From assembly GCF_021390195.1 (NCBI RefSeq), contig NZ_CP090003.1, positions 1,228,001 to 1,292,000 of the forward strand: 64,000 nt of DNA, read 5' to 3'. The position numbers and the translations under genes were made by a program. The notes beneath the pieces were generated by a model. The model had not been told where the DNA came from, searched no databases, and was given only the letters and a program-made list of their open reading frames with translations. Every line of letters begins with the position of its first letter. Position 1 is the stretch's first letter. Shown one piece after another: positions 26,222 through 36,466 of this stretch. Source of the DNA: Flagellimonas sp. CMM7 (GTDB taxonomy: Bacteria; Bacteroidota; Bacteroidia; Flavobacteriales; Flavobacteriaceae).

Positions 26222-27259
26222 TTAAGCTAAACTTTTGGACTTATTATGAATGAATTTGTTCAAATACCAGTCTATGGTTTTCTCTATGCCCGTTTCAAAA
26301 TTTTCATCTGCCTTCCAGCCTAAATCATTTTCAATTTTTGATGCATCAATGGCATATCTAAAATCATGTCCAGCCCTATCTTTTACATAGGCGATTAAAT
26401 CGCTATAAGAAGTGGTTTCAGATTTTGGATGCTTTTTATCCAAAATATCACACACTGTTTGGGCAATGTATAGATTATTTCTTTCGTTCATTCCCCCTAT
26501 GTTATATGTTTCACCTGAAACGCCTTTATCATATGCTAAAGCAATTCCCTTACAATGGTCTAAAACGTACAACCAATCCCTAATATTGGAGCCATCTCCG
26601 TAAATAGGAATTTGTTCTCCTGCCAATGCTTTTCGTATTATGGTAGGAATCAATTTTTCATCGTGCTGTTTTGGTCCGTAATTATTGGAACAATTGGTGG
26701 TCACCACATTCATACCATAGGTATGATGGTAGCTTCTCACAATAAAATCTGAAGAAGCTTTTGATGCACTATATGGACTATTTGGTGCATATGGTGTAGT
26801 CTCCATAAACAAACCTTCTTTACCCAACGTACCATACACTTCATCCGTAGAAACGTGATGAAATCTAGCATTTTTATAAGCCTCTTTATACACCCCAGGG
26901 CCGACCATCCAATATTTCTTGGCAACATCTATCAAATTAAATGTACCCATGATATTGGTTTGCATAAATGCATCTGGATTGGTAATGGAATTGTCAACAT
27001 GAGATTCCGCAGCAAAGTGTATTACTCCTTTAATATCATATTTTACAAATATCTTTTCGATGAGTTTTCTATCACAAATGTCTCCTTTGATAAATGTATA
27101 CCGCTCATGCTTCTCAACTTCATTCAAGTTTTCTAAATTCCCTGCATACGTGAGCGCATCAATATTAATCAGGTTGACCTCTGTATTTGCTTCTAAAAAA
27201 TAGGGGACAAAGTTGGAACCTATAAATCCTGCTCCTCCTGTAACCAAAATATTTATCAT
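26222..27259 (-). CDS. rmlB: dTDP-glucose 4,6-dehydratase
   Basis: 345 residues, standard for RmlB. VTGGAGFIGSNFVPYF binds NAD. FHHVSTDEVYGTLG carries the catalytic Thr-Asp-Glu set (about 132-142), and YSASKASSDFIVRSY contains the Tyr-x-x-x-Lys (about 165). It converts dTDP-glucose to dTDP-4-keto-6-deoxyglucose. It is first in the rml transcript. A 16-bp GTAGGA-N7-TAC site lies 29 nt upstream of its start, shared with other operon heads in this locus. Confidence 0.96.
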   Translation of the reverse strand: MINILVTGGAGFIGSNFVPYFLEANTEVNLINIDALTYAGNLENLNEVEKHERYTFIKGDICDRKLIEKIFVKYDIKGVIHFAAESHVDNSITNPDAFMQTNIMGTFNLIDVAKKYWMVGPGVYKEAYKNARFHHVSTDEVYGTLGKEGLFMETTPYAPNSPYSASKASSDFIVRSYHHTYGMNVVTTNCSNNYGPKQHDEKLIPTIIRKALAGEQIPIYGDGSNIRDWLYVLDHCKGIALAYDKGVSGETYNIGGMNERNNLYIAQTVCDILDKKHPKSETTSYSDLIAYVKDRAGHDFRYAIDASKIENDLGWKADENFETGIEKTIDWYLNKFIHNKSKSLA

Positions 27260-27287
27260 GAAGATTATTCTTTTTATTACTTATTTT

Positions 27288-27303
27288 GTAAATATAATCC
27301 TAC
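27288..27303 (-). promoter_or_regulatory. GTAGGA-N7-TAC site upstream of rmlB
   Basis: The minus strand reads GTAGGATTATATTTAC. Nearly the same 16-mer precedes the LruC gene, and related ones precede the genes at 46832 and 54533. TTG lies 21 nt before the embedded TATATTTA, so the motif may overlap a TTG/TAnnTTTG promoter. It could be an operator, a promoter, or both. Confidence 0.45.
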
Positions 27304-27482
27304 TTTATGTGGTCGTTCAATTAATGTTGTGAAAGGCTATTTTTTGTTGGTGGAATACTTTAATATATGCTTTAAAGCAAAACAAACCAATTTATTAAAC
27401 TCCATATTTCTTTTCTGACAGTAAATACTGAAAAAACATAAAATCTTTTTCCTACTTTCGTATCAGGCCTTTTTTCTCTTAA

Positions 27483-28616
27483 ATGAAAAACCAAGTTACG
27501 GAAAAACCTTATATCCTTGCTGTTGATGATGAACAGCTAAACTTAGAGCTGCTTCGATTTATTTTGGAAAGAAATAACTACGAATTTGAAGGCACCAGTG
27601 ATGACGATTATTTTTTTGAAATCCTAGAAAAAAGAAAACCAGATCTTATTCTTTTAGATGTGATCATGCCTCGTATTGAAGGGTTTGAGCTCTGTGAGAA
27701 GCTCAAAAAATTCAAAGAATACAAAGACATCCCTGTTATTTTCCTTACTGGCAAGGTAAATGTGAAAGATAAAGTTAGAGGTTTTGAAGTTGGCGGGGTA
27801 GATTATGTAACCAAGCCTTTTAATGAGCAAGAATTAATTGCACGAATCCAAACCCATGTTGAATTGATTCGTGCTAAAAACCAAATTGAGGAACATGCCA
27901 AAAACCTTAAACGATCCAATGATCTAAAGGATAGGATGTTCTCTATTATTGGCCATGATTTACGCTCTCCCCTAAGTGCCGCCAAACTAAAAATGGACTT
28001 TATCATGCGCGGTATCATTGACCCAAAGGATGATAAATTCTTGGACGAAACAGTCTATGACCTGCTTAAAACTATGGATGAGGCATTAAACCTGCTTCAA
28101 AATTTATTGGGTTGGGCCAAGTCTGAAAGTGATCAGATTCAAATGATTCCTGAAAAACTAGACCTCAACGATTTAGTAGAGCAAACTTTTCGACTCTTAA
28201 AATTGGGGAGCGATCATAAAAACATTGAAATGCAAAACAATGTCCCTGCTGATGTTTTTGCTTTTGCAGATAATAATATGATCAAAACAGTGCTCAGGAA
28301 TATACTTTCCAATGCAATAAAATTTACTCCTGTTGAAGGAATTATTAAAATCAATTCCAAGCTTGGAAAAAATAAGATAGTTATAGAAATAGAAGACAAT
28401 GGTAATGGGATTCCAAAAGAGGACATTAAAAAAATCCTGAATCCAAATGAGCACTTTAGTAAGCTTGGTACGGAAAAAGAACCTGGTACTGGGCTAGGGC
28501 TAGTGCTTTGTCAAAATTTTGTTCAAAAAAATAACAGTACTTTAAAAATTAGAAGTGAGGTTGGAAAAGGAAGTACCTTTTATTTTGACCTTCCTCTTTT
28601 TACAGAACAGGACTAA
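27483..28616 (+). CDS. Receiver-histidine kinase hybrid (REC-HisKA-HATPase)
   Basis: 377 residues. The N-terminal receiver domain (about 10-130) has acidic pocket VDDE, phospho-acceptor D59 in LILLDVIMP and Lys in VTKPF. The HisKA domain follows with H158 in IIGHDLRSPLSAAK. The HATPase has N-box NILSNAIKF, G1 EDNGNGIP and G2 GTGLGLVL. There is no membrane segment, so it is a cytoplasmic kinase that probably receives phosphate from another system. It is the only plus-strand gene within the 23.8-55 kb region and overlaps the end of the converging glycosyltransferase gene by 4 nt. Upstream TCCTACTTTCG resembles sequence before the 46832 and 54533 genes. Confidence 0.92.
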   Translation: MKNQVTEKPYILAVDDEQLNLELLRFILERNNYEFEGTSDDDYFFEILEKRKPDLILLDVIMPRIEGFELCEKLKKFKEYKDIPVIFLTGKVNVKDKVRGFEVGGVDYVTKPFNEQELIARIQTHVELIRAKNQIEEHAKNLKRSNDLKDRMFSIIGHDLRSPLSAAKLKMDFIMRGIIDPKDDKFLDETVYDLLKTMDEALNLLQNLLGWAKSESDQIQMIPEKLDLNDLVEQTFRLLKLGSDHKNIEMQNNVPADVFAFADNNMIKTVLRNILSNAIKFTPVEGIIKINSKLGKNKIVIEIEDNGNGIPKEDIKKILNPNEHFSKLGTEKEPGTGLGLVLCQNFVQKNNSTLKIRSEVGKGSTFYFDLPLFTEQD

Positions 28617-29821
28617 GCAACTGCCTCTGTCTGCACATCTCTTTTAGCGCGTTCCCAATTAACGGATTGATTTCCTTTGATATATCTTCCAAAACCAAGA
28701 AATACAGAAAGATTCATAATAAAGAAATAGTACGGTATAAAAAGTACTTTTAAGCGAATCTGTCTATTTTCTAAAAACCAGCCCAACAAAGCTGATGCAT
28801 AAAACAATACTTGCCCCCAAAACAATACACTGAACAGACCTAGGGAAAGTAGTCCTTCATTTTGAGCCAAAACAAAATTGGCTGGAATTATTAAAAAAAG
28901 TAAAAGTGGAGTCAACGTCCAACGCAATACGCGATGCGAAATGTATTGAAACGAAAGTGTTCCATATGTAAAGAAGTTTAGCAAAGCCCTTAGTCTAACC
29001 ACAGATTGAATGCCTCCTGCCGAAATTCTTACTTTTCGTTTTAATTCTTCTTTTACATTGGCAGATGCAGTTTCAATGGCATAAGCCTCAGGGTTGTATT
29101 GTATGGTGTATCCAGACATGGCCACACGTAGTGAAATCATAAAATCATCCAACAACGTATCCTTCTCTACTTCTTGCCAAAGTTCTGTTCGTATTGCAAA
29201 AAGTTCACCTGCAGCTCCAACAACCGAGTAGAGTTCTGCATCCCATTTTTTAAGTTGCGATTCGTATTTCCAATACATTCCTTCTCCAGCGCCAGCAGCA
29301 CTATCTGCATCTTTGGAATAAATTCGTTTTTCACCTGAAACACAACCTACTTTTGGGTTTCTGAACAGGCGTACAATTTCTCTAATGGAATCTTTTCCAA
29401 GATTGGTATTGGCATCAGAAAAGATGACAATTGGAGTTTTCACAAAATCCATCCCCCTGTTCATGGCAGCAATTTTACCCGCTCTTTCATCTTTATGATG
29501 CACCTCTACCCCATCATACTTCTTTAATAAGTCTGGAGTACCATCATCTGATCCATCTGTTACCCAAATTTGAGTCACTTTATCTTGTGGATAGTTTAAA
29601 CTTTTTGAGTTTCTTACTTTCTGCTCCAAATAATCCTTTTCATTAAAAGCAGAAACAAAAAGTGTTACTTCTGGTTCATACGATTCATTGCCCTCAAACT
29701 TTTTTGCCAATCCAAAGACTCTTCTAATCTTGATAATTAAAAACAACAGTATTCCATACCCTAAGTAAGAGTAAAAAATAATGAAAAGTGAAACCCAAAA
29801 AAATATCTTTAAAAACTCCAT
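28613..29821 (-). CDS. Family 2 glycosyltransferase, membrane
   Basis: 402 residues. An N-terminal helix is followed by a GT-A domain with TLFVSAFNEKDYLEQKV, WVTDGSDDGT and VIFSDANTN (metal-binding Asp). DDFMISLRVAMSGY supplies a catalytic-type acidic pair, and RKVRISAGGIQSVV lies where processive enzymes carry QxxRW. At least three C-terminal membrane helices follow. It likely transfers a sugar during exopolysaccharide assembly at the inner membrane. It is the last gene of the glycosyltransferase transcript running from 36425 downward. Confidence 0.88.
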   Translation of the reverse strand: MEFLKIFFWVSLFIIFYSYLGYGILLFLIIKIRRVFGLAKKFEGNESYEPEVTLFVSAFNEKDYLEQKVRNSKSLNYPQDKVTQIWVTDGSDDGTPDLLKKYDGVEVHHKDERAGKIAAMNRGMDFVKTPIVIFSDANTNLGKDSIREIVRLFRNPKVGCVSGEKRIYSKDADSAAGAGEGMYWKYESQLKKWDAELYSVVGAAGELFAIRTELWQEVEKDTLLDDFMISLRVAMSGYTIQYNPEAYAIETASANVKEELKRKVRISAGGIQSVVRLRALLNFFTYGTLSFQYISHRVLRWTLTPLLLFLIIPANFVLAQNEGLLSLGLFSVLFWGQVLFYASALLGWFLENRQIRLKVLFIPYYFFIMNLSVFLGFGRYIKGNQSVNWERAKRDVQTEAVA

Positions 29822-29849
29822 TACTACTTCTTTTTAATCCGTTAATGAA

Positions 29850-30488
29850 TTATACCGCAACAAGATTGTTTTTTACCGCTCTTTCCCATTCTCCTGTATC
29901 GTGATTGTATGTTTTGACTACTCTTGCGGGATTACCAACAGCCACAGAGTATGCCGGAATATCTTTAGTGACCACACTTCCACCAGCAATAACGCAATGT
30001 TTTCCAATGGTAACTCCTGCAACAATGACACTGTTTGCTCCTATCCAAGTTTCTTCTTCAACAATAATGGTAGCCGTAGATACTCCTTGCGCATGTATGG
30101 GTTGTGATACATCTTCATAATTATGGTTTAACCCAGAAAGCACCACATTTTGAGCTAAACGAACATCATCTCCAATAGTAACAGGGCCAATAATGGTATT
30201 GCCTAGACCTATTCGAGTTCTATTTCCAATTTTCACTGCACCTACTCCATTATTAATGGTTGAAAAATCTTCTATGGTAGAGTTTGCCCCTAATTCAAAA
30301 GGGCTCCATGGCAAAACATCCATGCGAGTTTTTCTGCAAATAGTAGCACCACTTCCTTTCTTATGATAAAAAGGGTTTACAAACCATTTTACCCACAAAC
30401 GAGGTCTTGCTTGGTTCTTAGGAACTAGCAACCAATGCACATATTTTTTGATGCCCTCACTATTCGTTATCTTATCCTTTAAACCCAT
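29850..30488 (-). CDS. Hexapeptide-repeat acyltransferase (WcaF/WbbJ-like)
   Basis: 212 residues with a left-handed beta-helix signature: repeated [IV]-G-x-x-x-x-[IV] units from about residue 65 to 190 (for example VKIGNRTRIGLGNTIIGPVTIGDDV and WIGANSVIVAGVTIGKHCVI). A catalytic-type His lies in SGLNHNYEDV. The C-terminal SVVTKDIPAYSVAVGNPARVV is the usual family ending. It should O-acetylate a sugar of the exopolysaccharide. It sits between glycosyltransferase genes with gaps of 12 and 28 nt, in the same transcript. Confidence 0.9.
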   Translation of the reverse strand: MGLKDKITNSEGIKKYVHWLLVPKNQARPRLWVKWFVNPFYHKKGSGATICRKTRMDVLPWSPFELGANSTIEDFSTINNGVGAVKIGNRTRIGLGNTIIGPVTIGDDVRLAQNVVLSGLNHNYEDVSQPIHAQGVSTATIIVEEETWIGANSVIVAGVTIGKHCVIAGGSVVTKDIPAYSVAVGNPARVVKTYNHDTGEWERAVKNNLVAV

Positions 30489-30500
30489 AATTTTTTGATT

Positions 30501-31694
30501 CTATGCTGACTTTTTTATGGCATCATAAATTGCCCTAACATTATTCTCCCAAGTATGACTCTTTGCAAATTCTATTCGCTTTTCAATTAATTCCGAATTG
30601 TTTTCAGCTAAAGCTTTTTCTGCCAATTGAATGTACTCTTCCCTGCTGGAGCCTAGATACACGTGTTCTTTGAACATTTCCATGGCCTTTGTCCTTGTTG
30701 CCAAAGTAGGTTTGCCCATAGCTAAGTATTCATCAATCTTACGAGGGTAATTTCCAATGGTCCAATCGTTAACTACTTGTGGATTCATAGCAACATCAAA
30801 GCCTTTAACATAGGCCGGAAGTTGGGATGCATCTTTGCTTCCCAAGAAAAATACATTGTCCAATTCATGTAATTTTGATGATTTAAAATCTTCGTCTTCG
30901 GGCCCAACCAAAACTATACTCCAATCCTTCTTGGTATTGGCCATATGTTCCAAAAGTTCAATATCCAATCGCATGCTGGTTAAATATCCAACGTATCCAA
31001 TAATAGGTTTGGGAATGGCATCAAATTCTTTGGGAATCTGTATGGTATCTTTTTCATCATTGAACAACGAAACATCACAGCCTTGGCCAACCATAAAACT
31101 GTTTGGGTTGAATTTTGAACCGTATTCTGCATAAAGTGTAGAATTATTTACAACGGTATCTGCTTGTTGAATAATTTGCGGTTCAATACGCTCCCCATGC
31201 TTTCTCCAGTAGGGAACACGAATCAAATAATCCCTCATGTAATAGGTATAGGTTTTAGGGGATAAAAATTCCTTAAGATGTAATCCCAAAAACATGGAAC
31301 TATCATTAAACAGCAAAACATCCTTAAATTTTAATTGGCGCATTGCTTCCTGAATATCACCGGAAAAAATCTTCGAATTCCTTTTATTTAGTTTCTTGAA
31401 TATGGAGTGAAAAGGAATCCAGTTAATTGATTCTGTTAAGGACTTCGGATACAAGTTCCAAAGGTCTTCCTTTATCTGAACTAAGCCGGTTTCTTCTCCA
31501 TTCTTGATTCGAATCCTTTTTTGAACTCTTTCAGTATTTTTCCCTCGCCTTAAAGTGGCCCTGTCTAATGGTGGGTTTACATATAGTACTCTATTGTGCT
31601 TGGCAAATTCCATGGCAATATTTTTACAGTTACTGCCAATCTCAATATCCCATGCCTGTATACCTACAACTACAATATCTTGACCTTTAATCAT
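30501..31694 (-). CDS. Glycosyltransferase, GT-B fold
   Basis: 397 residues. The N-terminal domain opens with VVGIQAWDIEIGSNCKNIAMEFAKHNRVLYVNPP, typical of TuaH-like and related glycosyltransferases. The C-terminal half has IGYVGYLTSMRLDIELL and the nucleotide-sugar contact region GNYPRKIDEYLAMGKPTLATRTKAM (Glu-x-x-x-x-Gly). No membrane helix is present, so it probably acts on the cytoplasmic face. It begins 1 nt after the preceding gene ends (31696), indicating tight co-expression. Donor and acceptor cannot be told. Confidence 0.85.
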   Translation of the reverse strand: MIKGQDIVVVGIQAWDIEIGSNCKNIAMEFAKHNRVLYVNPPLDRATLRRGKNTERVQKRIRIKNGEETGLVQIKEDLWNLYPKSLTESINWIPFHSIFKKLNKRNSKIFSGDIQEAMRQLKFKDVLLFNDSSMFLGLHLKEFLSPKTYTYYMRDYLIRVPYWRKHGERIEPQIIQQADTVVNNSTLYAEYGSKFNPNSFMVGQGCDVSLFNDEKDTIQIPKEFDAIPKPIIGYVGYLTSMRLDIELLEHMANTKKDWSIVLVGPEDEDFKSSKLHELDNVFFLGSKDASQLPAYVKGFDVAMNPQVVNDWTIGNYPRKIDEYLAMGKPTLATRTKAMEMFKEHVYLGSSREEYIQLAEKALAENNSELIEKRIEFAKSHTWENNVRAIYDAIKKSA

Positions 31695-31695
31695 A

Positions 31696-32853
31696 TTAGC
31701 TGTTTTTTAATTCGCTATGGACATCTTCATATAGTTCCAATACATTCTTCGCCATAGTTTCCCATGAAAAGTGTTTTGCTCTTTTTATTCCTTTTTCCGC
31801 CAAAACTTGAGCCAACATTTTATCTTCTACCAAGGTTCTTATGGCAGTGGTAATTTCTGATGGATTAAAAGGATCAACCATTAACGCGGTATCTTCTCCG
31901 GCCACCTCTGGCATTGATGACGTATTTGATGTAATTACGGGAACTCCACATGCCATTCCTTCCAGAATTGGTATTCCAAAACTTTCCCGTAATGATGGGT
32001 ACAGAAATACAGTACATTGACTTATAATTGCGGGCAAATCTGTATTGGGAACGTATCCCGTTAAATGAATCAATGGTCTTATTTCTTCACCTTCAATAGA
32101 AGTTAAAAGTTTTTGAAGCTCTCCTTCATCATAATCCAACATTACCAGTTTATACTGATTAGGATACGCTTTATTGAAATCTGAAAATGCCTTTAATACC
32201 CCTTTGGTATTTTTCTTAGGATCTGTATTCCCAAGAAAGAAAAAGAAATTATCCGGCAATGCATATTTATCCTTTATGGTCTTTAAATTACTTAGGTCTG
32301 TCACCTTTTTAAAATGAGAACCAACACCATTATAGATAGCGGTCAATCTGTTATCCTTAAATCCGAAATGATTGTTTATACGTTCCTTTTCGTAATTGGA
32401 AACCGTAATAACCTTTTTGCTTTTCCTAATCACTGGCGGCACAAAATACCTTCGGTACATATTACCCAATTTCTGATACCATGTCCCTTCTTTTTTAAAA
32501 ACACTTATACTTTCCAAATAAATAATATCATGCAAGGTGGTTATGAGAGGAACTTTGGAAAATAATGGTCCTGTATTGCTGGTACAATGTAAAACATCAC
32601 AACCTTCTTCATAGGCAGCCCTTGGTAATGCTAACTGTTCCCAACCTGGATAACCCCATTTAGATTCTAACTGTACTATTTTGAAATTAGGTGCATTGGG
32701 AATACAAGTGTCATCAAAATCGGGTTTTACAAAGACCACATATTCATTTTTATGGTCAATTTTCTGAAGGTTTTTAATAAGCTCCAGAGCAACCATATCC
32801 ATCCCATGTTTCTTTTTCCTGAAAAGACGTTGTCCTTCTATTCCTATTTTCAT
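31696..32853 (-). CDS. Family 4 glycosyltransferase
   Basis: 385 residues, GT-B. The N-terminal KIGIEGQRLFRKKKHGMDMVALEL holds the acceptor-side loop. The C-terminal domain has FLGNTDPKKNTKGVLKAF and the hallmark ESFGIPILEGMACGVPVIT (E-x7-E motif, about residues 288-306), followed by EVAGEDTALMVDPFNP. It transfers a hexose, often mannose or glucose type, from a nucleotide sugar. The family call is secure, the substrate is not. It follows the gene at 32860 by 6 nt. Confidence 0.92.
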   Translation of the reverse strand: MKIGIEGQRLFRKKKHGMDMVALELIKNLQKIDHKNEYVVFVKPDFDDTCIPNAPNFKIVQLESKWGYPGWEQLALPRAAYEEGCDVLHCTSNTGPLFSKVPLITTLHDIIYLESISVFKKEGTWYQKLGNMYRRYFVPPVIRKSKKVITVSNYEKERINNHFGFKDNRLTAIYNGVGSHFKKVTDLSNLKTIKDKYALPDNFFFFLGNTDPKKNTKGVLKAFSDFNKAYPNQYKLVMLDYDEGELQKLLTSIEGEEIRPLIHLTGYVPNTDLPAIISQCTVFLYPSLRESFGIPILEGMACGVPVITSNTSSMPEVAGEDTALMVDPFNPSEITTAIRTLVEDKMLAQVLAEKGIKRAKHFSWETMAKNVLELYEDVHSELKNS

Positions 32854-32859
32854 TTGCTG

Positions 32860-34068
32860 TTATTGACTATTAACTGTACCGTGCTCGGTATGAATAAATT
32901 TTTTATTGGCTCCTTTTAGTTTGAAAAGAGATAAAAACATGAGCAGAAATGCCTTGGGCAAGGCAAGTATGGCCTGCAGTGTTTTTGAGTTGTAAAACTT
33001 TTGGGGAATAGCGAAAAAGAATGCAAGTGCAGTCAGCAATAAACTTATATACCAAAAAGAAGCAGGTACTGCCAAAAAATTAGTTGGCAAAAACAGATTT
33101 ATGACTAAATAAGCAAAGGAAATTACCACTACCAATCCTAGTAACAATACTCTTGGAGGGGATATCATTTGATATACCTTATCAAAAAAATCAATATTAC
33201 CTTTTGTAAATAGTTCCTTTAACCCTGGGAAAAAATATCTTCCAAAATATATAAACTGAGCTGAAAGCCAGCGCTTACGTTGGTTAGAAAACACCTCTGA
33301 TTTTTGGACTTTTTCATCCAGCACCAAAGCATTATTCAAATATTCAATCTTGGTTCTGTTCTTTAGTAATTTTAACTCCAATTCTTTATCAAAACCGCCA
33401 ACAGCATTAACATTGGCCATGGTATTCTTAAAAAAGTAATAATCAAACGCCATTCCTGATCCTATTAAGGCTGATGACAAACCAAGAACACGATGTCCTT
33501 TCCTAAAAATATGATTGTTAACCTCTTCGCTGATTGCATCCAATATTGCAAAGGAGGTATTTGTATTTTTTGCTGCTCTATGTCCTTGAACTACCTTGTA
33601 TCCTTGATTGAAAGACGTATTTACTTTCTCAATGAATCGGTTCTCCATTATATTATCTGCATCCAGAATCAAAGCCACATCATAGGCATCGCCAATAACT
33701 TCCATAGCTCGATTAAGTGCTTTGGATTTTGTGCTTTTCTCAAAAGAAACTTCAACCAGTCGAATTGATAATTTTCTAAGCTCGTTCAAGGTTTTTTCCT
33801 GAAAGGAGTCGGCAATTATGACAACATCGTAGAGTTCTGATGGATAACTTTGCTGCAACGCACTTTTAGCCACCTCAACAATTACATTATCCTCTTTGTA
33901 TCCAGGAATCAATACCGCAAACTTTCTTTGCTTATGGAGTATTTCATTCCGTTTTCTTGCTTGAAAAAGTCCAGCAAAAGAAAAAATGAATACATAGATG
34001 GATGCAAATCCAAAATACCCTATTAAAAGGAATTCAAGGCCATGTATTAAAATTTTGAGCACATCCAT
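32860..34068 (-). CDS. Processive-type family 2 glycosyltransferase, membrane
   Basis: 402 residues. An N-terminal helix (about 10-33) precedes the GT-A domain with FAVLIPGYKEDNVIVEVAKS and LILDADN (metal-binding DxD). VLDEKVQKSEVFSNQRKRWLSAQF contains the Q-x-x-R-W motif of cellulose/hyaluronan-synthase-like enzymes. Three or more C-terminal helices follow. It could extend the polysaccharide backbone or transfer a single sugar. It lies 25 nt downstream of the UDP-xylose synthase gene. Confidence 0.88.
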   Translation of the reverse strand: MDVLKILIHGLEFLLIGYFGFASIYVFIFSFAGLFQARKRNEILHKQRKFAVLIPGYKEDNVIVEVAKSALQQSYPSELYDVVIIADSFQEKTLNELRKLSIRLVEVSFEKSTKSKALNRAMEVIGDAYDVALILDADNIMENRFIEKVNTSFNQGYKVVQGHRAAKNTNTSFAILDAISEEVNNHIFRKGHRVLGLSSALIGSGMAFDYYFFKNTMANVNAVGGFDKELELKLLKNRTKIEYLNNALVLDEKVQKSEVFSNQRKRWLSAQFIYFGRYFFPGLKELFTKGNIDFFDKVYQMISPPRVLLLGLVVVISFAYLVINLFLPTNFLAVPASFWYISLLLTALAFFFAIPQKFYNSKTLQAILALPKAFLLMFLSLFKLKGANKKFIHTEHGTVNSQ

Positions 34069-34093
34069 CTATATATATTCTTAATAGCTATCA

Positions 34094-35062
34094 CTACCCT
34101 TCTATAAGTTCTTTAATCGATGTTTCTTTTATAAGATTGTCAAAATATTCAATGGTTTTTCCAAGACCAGTTTGTAAATCAACACTGGGCTTCCAATCTT
34201 GTAATTTTTCTTGAGCCAGCGAGATATCCGGCTTTCGTTGTGTAGGGTCATCTGCCGGTAAGGGCAAGTGAATTATTTTAGACTTTGAGCCTGTAATTTC
34301 AATAATGTTTTCTGCGAGCTCCAGCATAGTGAACTCCCCAGGGTTTCCAATATTGATTGGGCCTATAAATTCATCTTCCGTTGCCATCATCTTAATCATC
34401 CCATCTACTAAATCGCTTACGTATTGAAAGCTTCTGGTCTGCAACCCATCACCAAAAATGGTGATATCTTTTCCTTGTAATGCCTGCATAATAAAATTGG
34501 AGACTACTCTACCATCATCGGGTTCCATTCGGGGTCCGTAGGTATTGAAAATTCTAATAATTTTCACTAAAACATCATTGGAATTATGATAGTTGACAAA
34601 AAGTGATTCTGCACATCTTTTGCCTTCATCGTAGCATGACCTTATTCCTATAGGGTTTACATGGCCCCAATAATCTTCTGGTTGAGGATGTAATTCTGGA
34701 TCTCCGTACACCTCACTTGTTGAAGCTTGAAGAATCTTAGCATTTATTCTTTTGGCCAATCCCAGCATATTGATTGCCCCTAAAACAGATGTTTTTATTG
34801 TTTTTATAGGATTATGTTGATAATGCACTGGTGATGCTGGACAAGCCAAATTATAGATTTCGTCCACTTCCAAAAAATAAGGCAGTGTTACATCATGTCG
34901 GATTACTTCAAAATAAGGGTTATCCATTAAATGGACTATTTTACTTTTTCTTCCAGTGAAGTAATTATCCATACTTACCACTTCATTTCCCTCATTCAAG
35001 AGTCTTTCACACAAATGAGAGCCCACAAAACCTGCACCTCCTGTTACTAATATTCGTTTCAT
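34094..35062 (-). CDS. UDP-glucuronate decarboxylase (UDP-xylose synthase)
   Basis: 322 residues. [17 protein letters not shown] binds NAD+. [14 protein letters not shown] and [24 protein letters not shown] are distinctive for UXS rather than general epimerases. [11 protein letters not shown] and [13 protein letters not shown] supply the catalytic Ser/Glu and Tyr-x-x-x-Lys. It makes UDP-xylose from UDP-glucuronate, the product of the adjacent Ugd, 10 nt upstream. Together they imply xylose, and possibly glucuronate, in the polymer. Confidence 0.93.
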   Translation of the reverse strand: MKRILVTGGAGFVGSHLCERLLNEGNEVVSMDNYFTGRKSKIVHLMDNPYFEVIRHDVTLPYFLEVDEIYNLACPASPVHYQHNPIKTIKTSVLGAINMLGLAKRINAKILQASTSEVYGDPELHPQPEDYWGHVNPIGIRSCYDEGKRCAESLFVNYHNSNDVLVKIIRIFNTYGPRMEPDDGRVVSNFIMQALQGKDITIFGDGLQTRSFQYVSDLVDGMIKMMATEDEFIGPINIGNPGEFTMLELAENIIEITGSKSKIIHLPLPADDPTQRKPDISLAQEKLQDWKPSVDLQTGLGKTIEYFDNLIKETSIKELIEG

Positions 35063-35072
35063 AGTATTCTTA

Positions 35073-36425
35073 TTATATGTTAGCGGTTTCTACTTCTGTA
35101 TTTTTAATAACCTCCCTACCTATACTGTAATAGGTAAATCCTTGTTCGCTCATTTCCTCAGGGTCATAAATGTTACGCCCATCGAAAATGGCTTTGTTGT
35201 TCATCAATTTTTCTAAAATTCTAAAATTGGGCATCCTAAACTCTGACCACTCAGTAACCACAATCAAAGCATCTGCATCAATAATGGCGTCGTACTCATC
35301 TTTTGCATATTCAATCTTATCTCCCAAAATTCGCTTGGTTTCTTCCATGGCCACGGGGTCATATGCCCTTACCGTAGCACCAAGTGCTTTTAATTGCTCA
35401 ATGATAACCAATGATGGTGCCTCACGCATGTCATCTGTTTTTGGTTTGAATGCCAATCCCCAAAGACCAAATTGTTTGCCTTTTAGGTTTTTTCCAAAAT
35501 GGCTCTTGATTTTATCGACTAAAACAGATTTCTGTCTGTAATTAACACTTTCTACCGCCTTCAACACCTCCAATGAGTGGCCGTATTCATCCGCTGTTCG
35601 CACCAAGGCCTGAACATCTTTTGGAAAGCAGCTACCTCCGTAACCCGTTCCAGGGTAAATGAATTTATTTCCAATTCTGGAATCGGAACCAATACCTTTT
35701 CTAACCAAATCTACATTGGCCCCAACAAGTTCGCACAAGTTGGCAATGTCGTTCATAAAACTAATTTTGGTTGCCAGCATGGAGTTAGCGGCATATTTTG
35801 TCATTTCTGAAGAAAAAATATCCATAAATAACAATGGGTGCCCATTCATCAAGAAAGGCTTATAGAGTCTATTCATCACCTTCTCGGCACGTTTGCTTTC
35901 TATACCAACAACTATACGGTCCGGTTTTAAGAAATCTTCAACTGCACTTCCTTCTTTTAAAAACTCTGGGTTAGATGCCACATCAAAAGGAATACGAACA
36001 TTTCTGTTCGCCAATTCTTCTTCAACGGCCGCTTTCACCTTATAAGAAGTTCCAACAGGAACAGTACTTTTGGTAATAATTACTTTGTAATCTTCCATAT
36101 GTTGGCCTATTTCTCTTGCAACACCCAATACATATTTTAAATCTGCACTGCCATCTTCGTCTGGAGGTGTACCAACTGCTATGAAAATAGCATCACTATT
36201 TTTAATACCTTTTTCCAAACTTGTGGTAAAGGAAATTCTCCCCTTATCTATGTTGCGTTCTAGAAGTAAATCCAGACCTGGTTCATAGATTGGCACCTCG
36301 CCATTCCGTAGTTTTTCAATTTTTTTCTCATCAATGTCCACACAGACAACGTTGATTCCTGTTTCTGCGAAGCAAGTACCTGTTACCAAGCCTACATAAC
36401 CTGTACCTATTACTGTTATATTCAT
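35073..36425 (-). CDS. ugd: UDP-glucose 6-dehydrogenase
   Basis: 450 residues. The N-terminal Rossmann motif is [62 protein letters not shown] and the catalytic Cys in [17 protein letters not shown] (about residue 260) are all present. [14 protein letters not shown] follows in the C-terminal domain. It oxidises UDP-glucose twice to UDP-glucuronate with NAD+. It heads the glycosyltransferase gene run down to 28613 and feeds the following Uxs enzyme. Confidence 0.95.
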   Translation of the reverse strand: MNITVIGTGYVGLVTGTCFAETGINVVCVDIDEKKIEKLRNGEVPIYEPGLDLLLERNIDKGRISFTTSLEKGIKNSDAIFIAVGTPPDEDGSADLKYVLGVAREIGQHMEDYKVIITKSTVPVGTSYKVKAAVEEELANRNVRIPFDVASNPEFLKEGSAVEDFLKPDRIVVGIESKRAEKVMNRLYKPFLMNGHPLLFMDIFSSEMTKYAANSMLATKISFMNDIANLCELVGANVDLVRKGIGSDSRIGNKFIYPGTGYGGSCFPKDVQALVRTADEYGHSLEVLKAVESVNYRQKSVLVDKIKSHFGKNLKGKQFGLWGLAFKPKTDDMREAPSLVIIEQLKALGATVRAYDPVAMEETKRILGDKIEYAKDEYDAIIDADALIVVTEWSEFRMPNFRILEKLMNNKAIFDGRNIYDPEEMSEQGFTYYSIGREVIKNTEVETANI

Positions 36426-36466
36426 AATTTAAAGTGTATTAAAAGGTTGATTTTCTATTCTAATTA

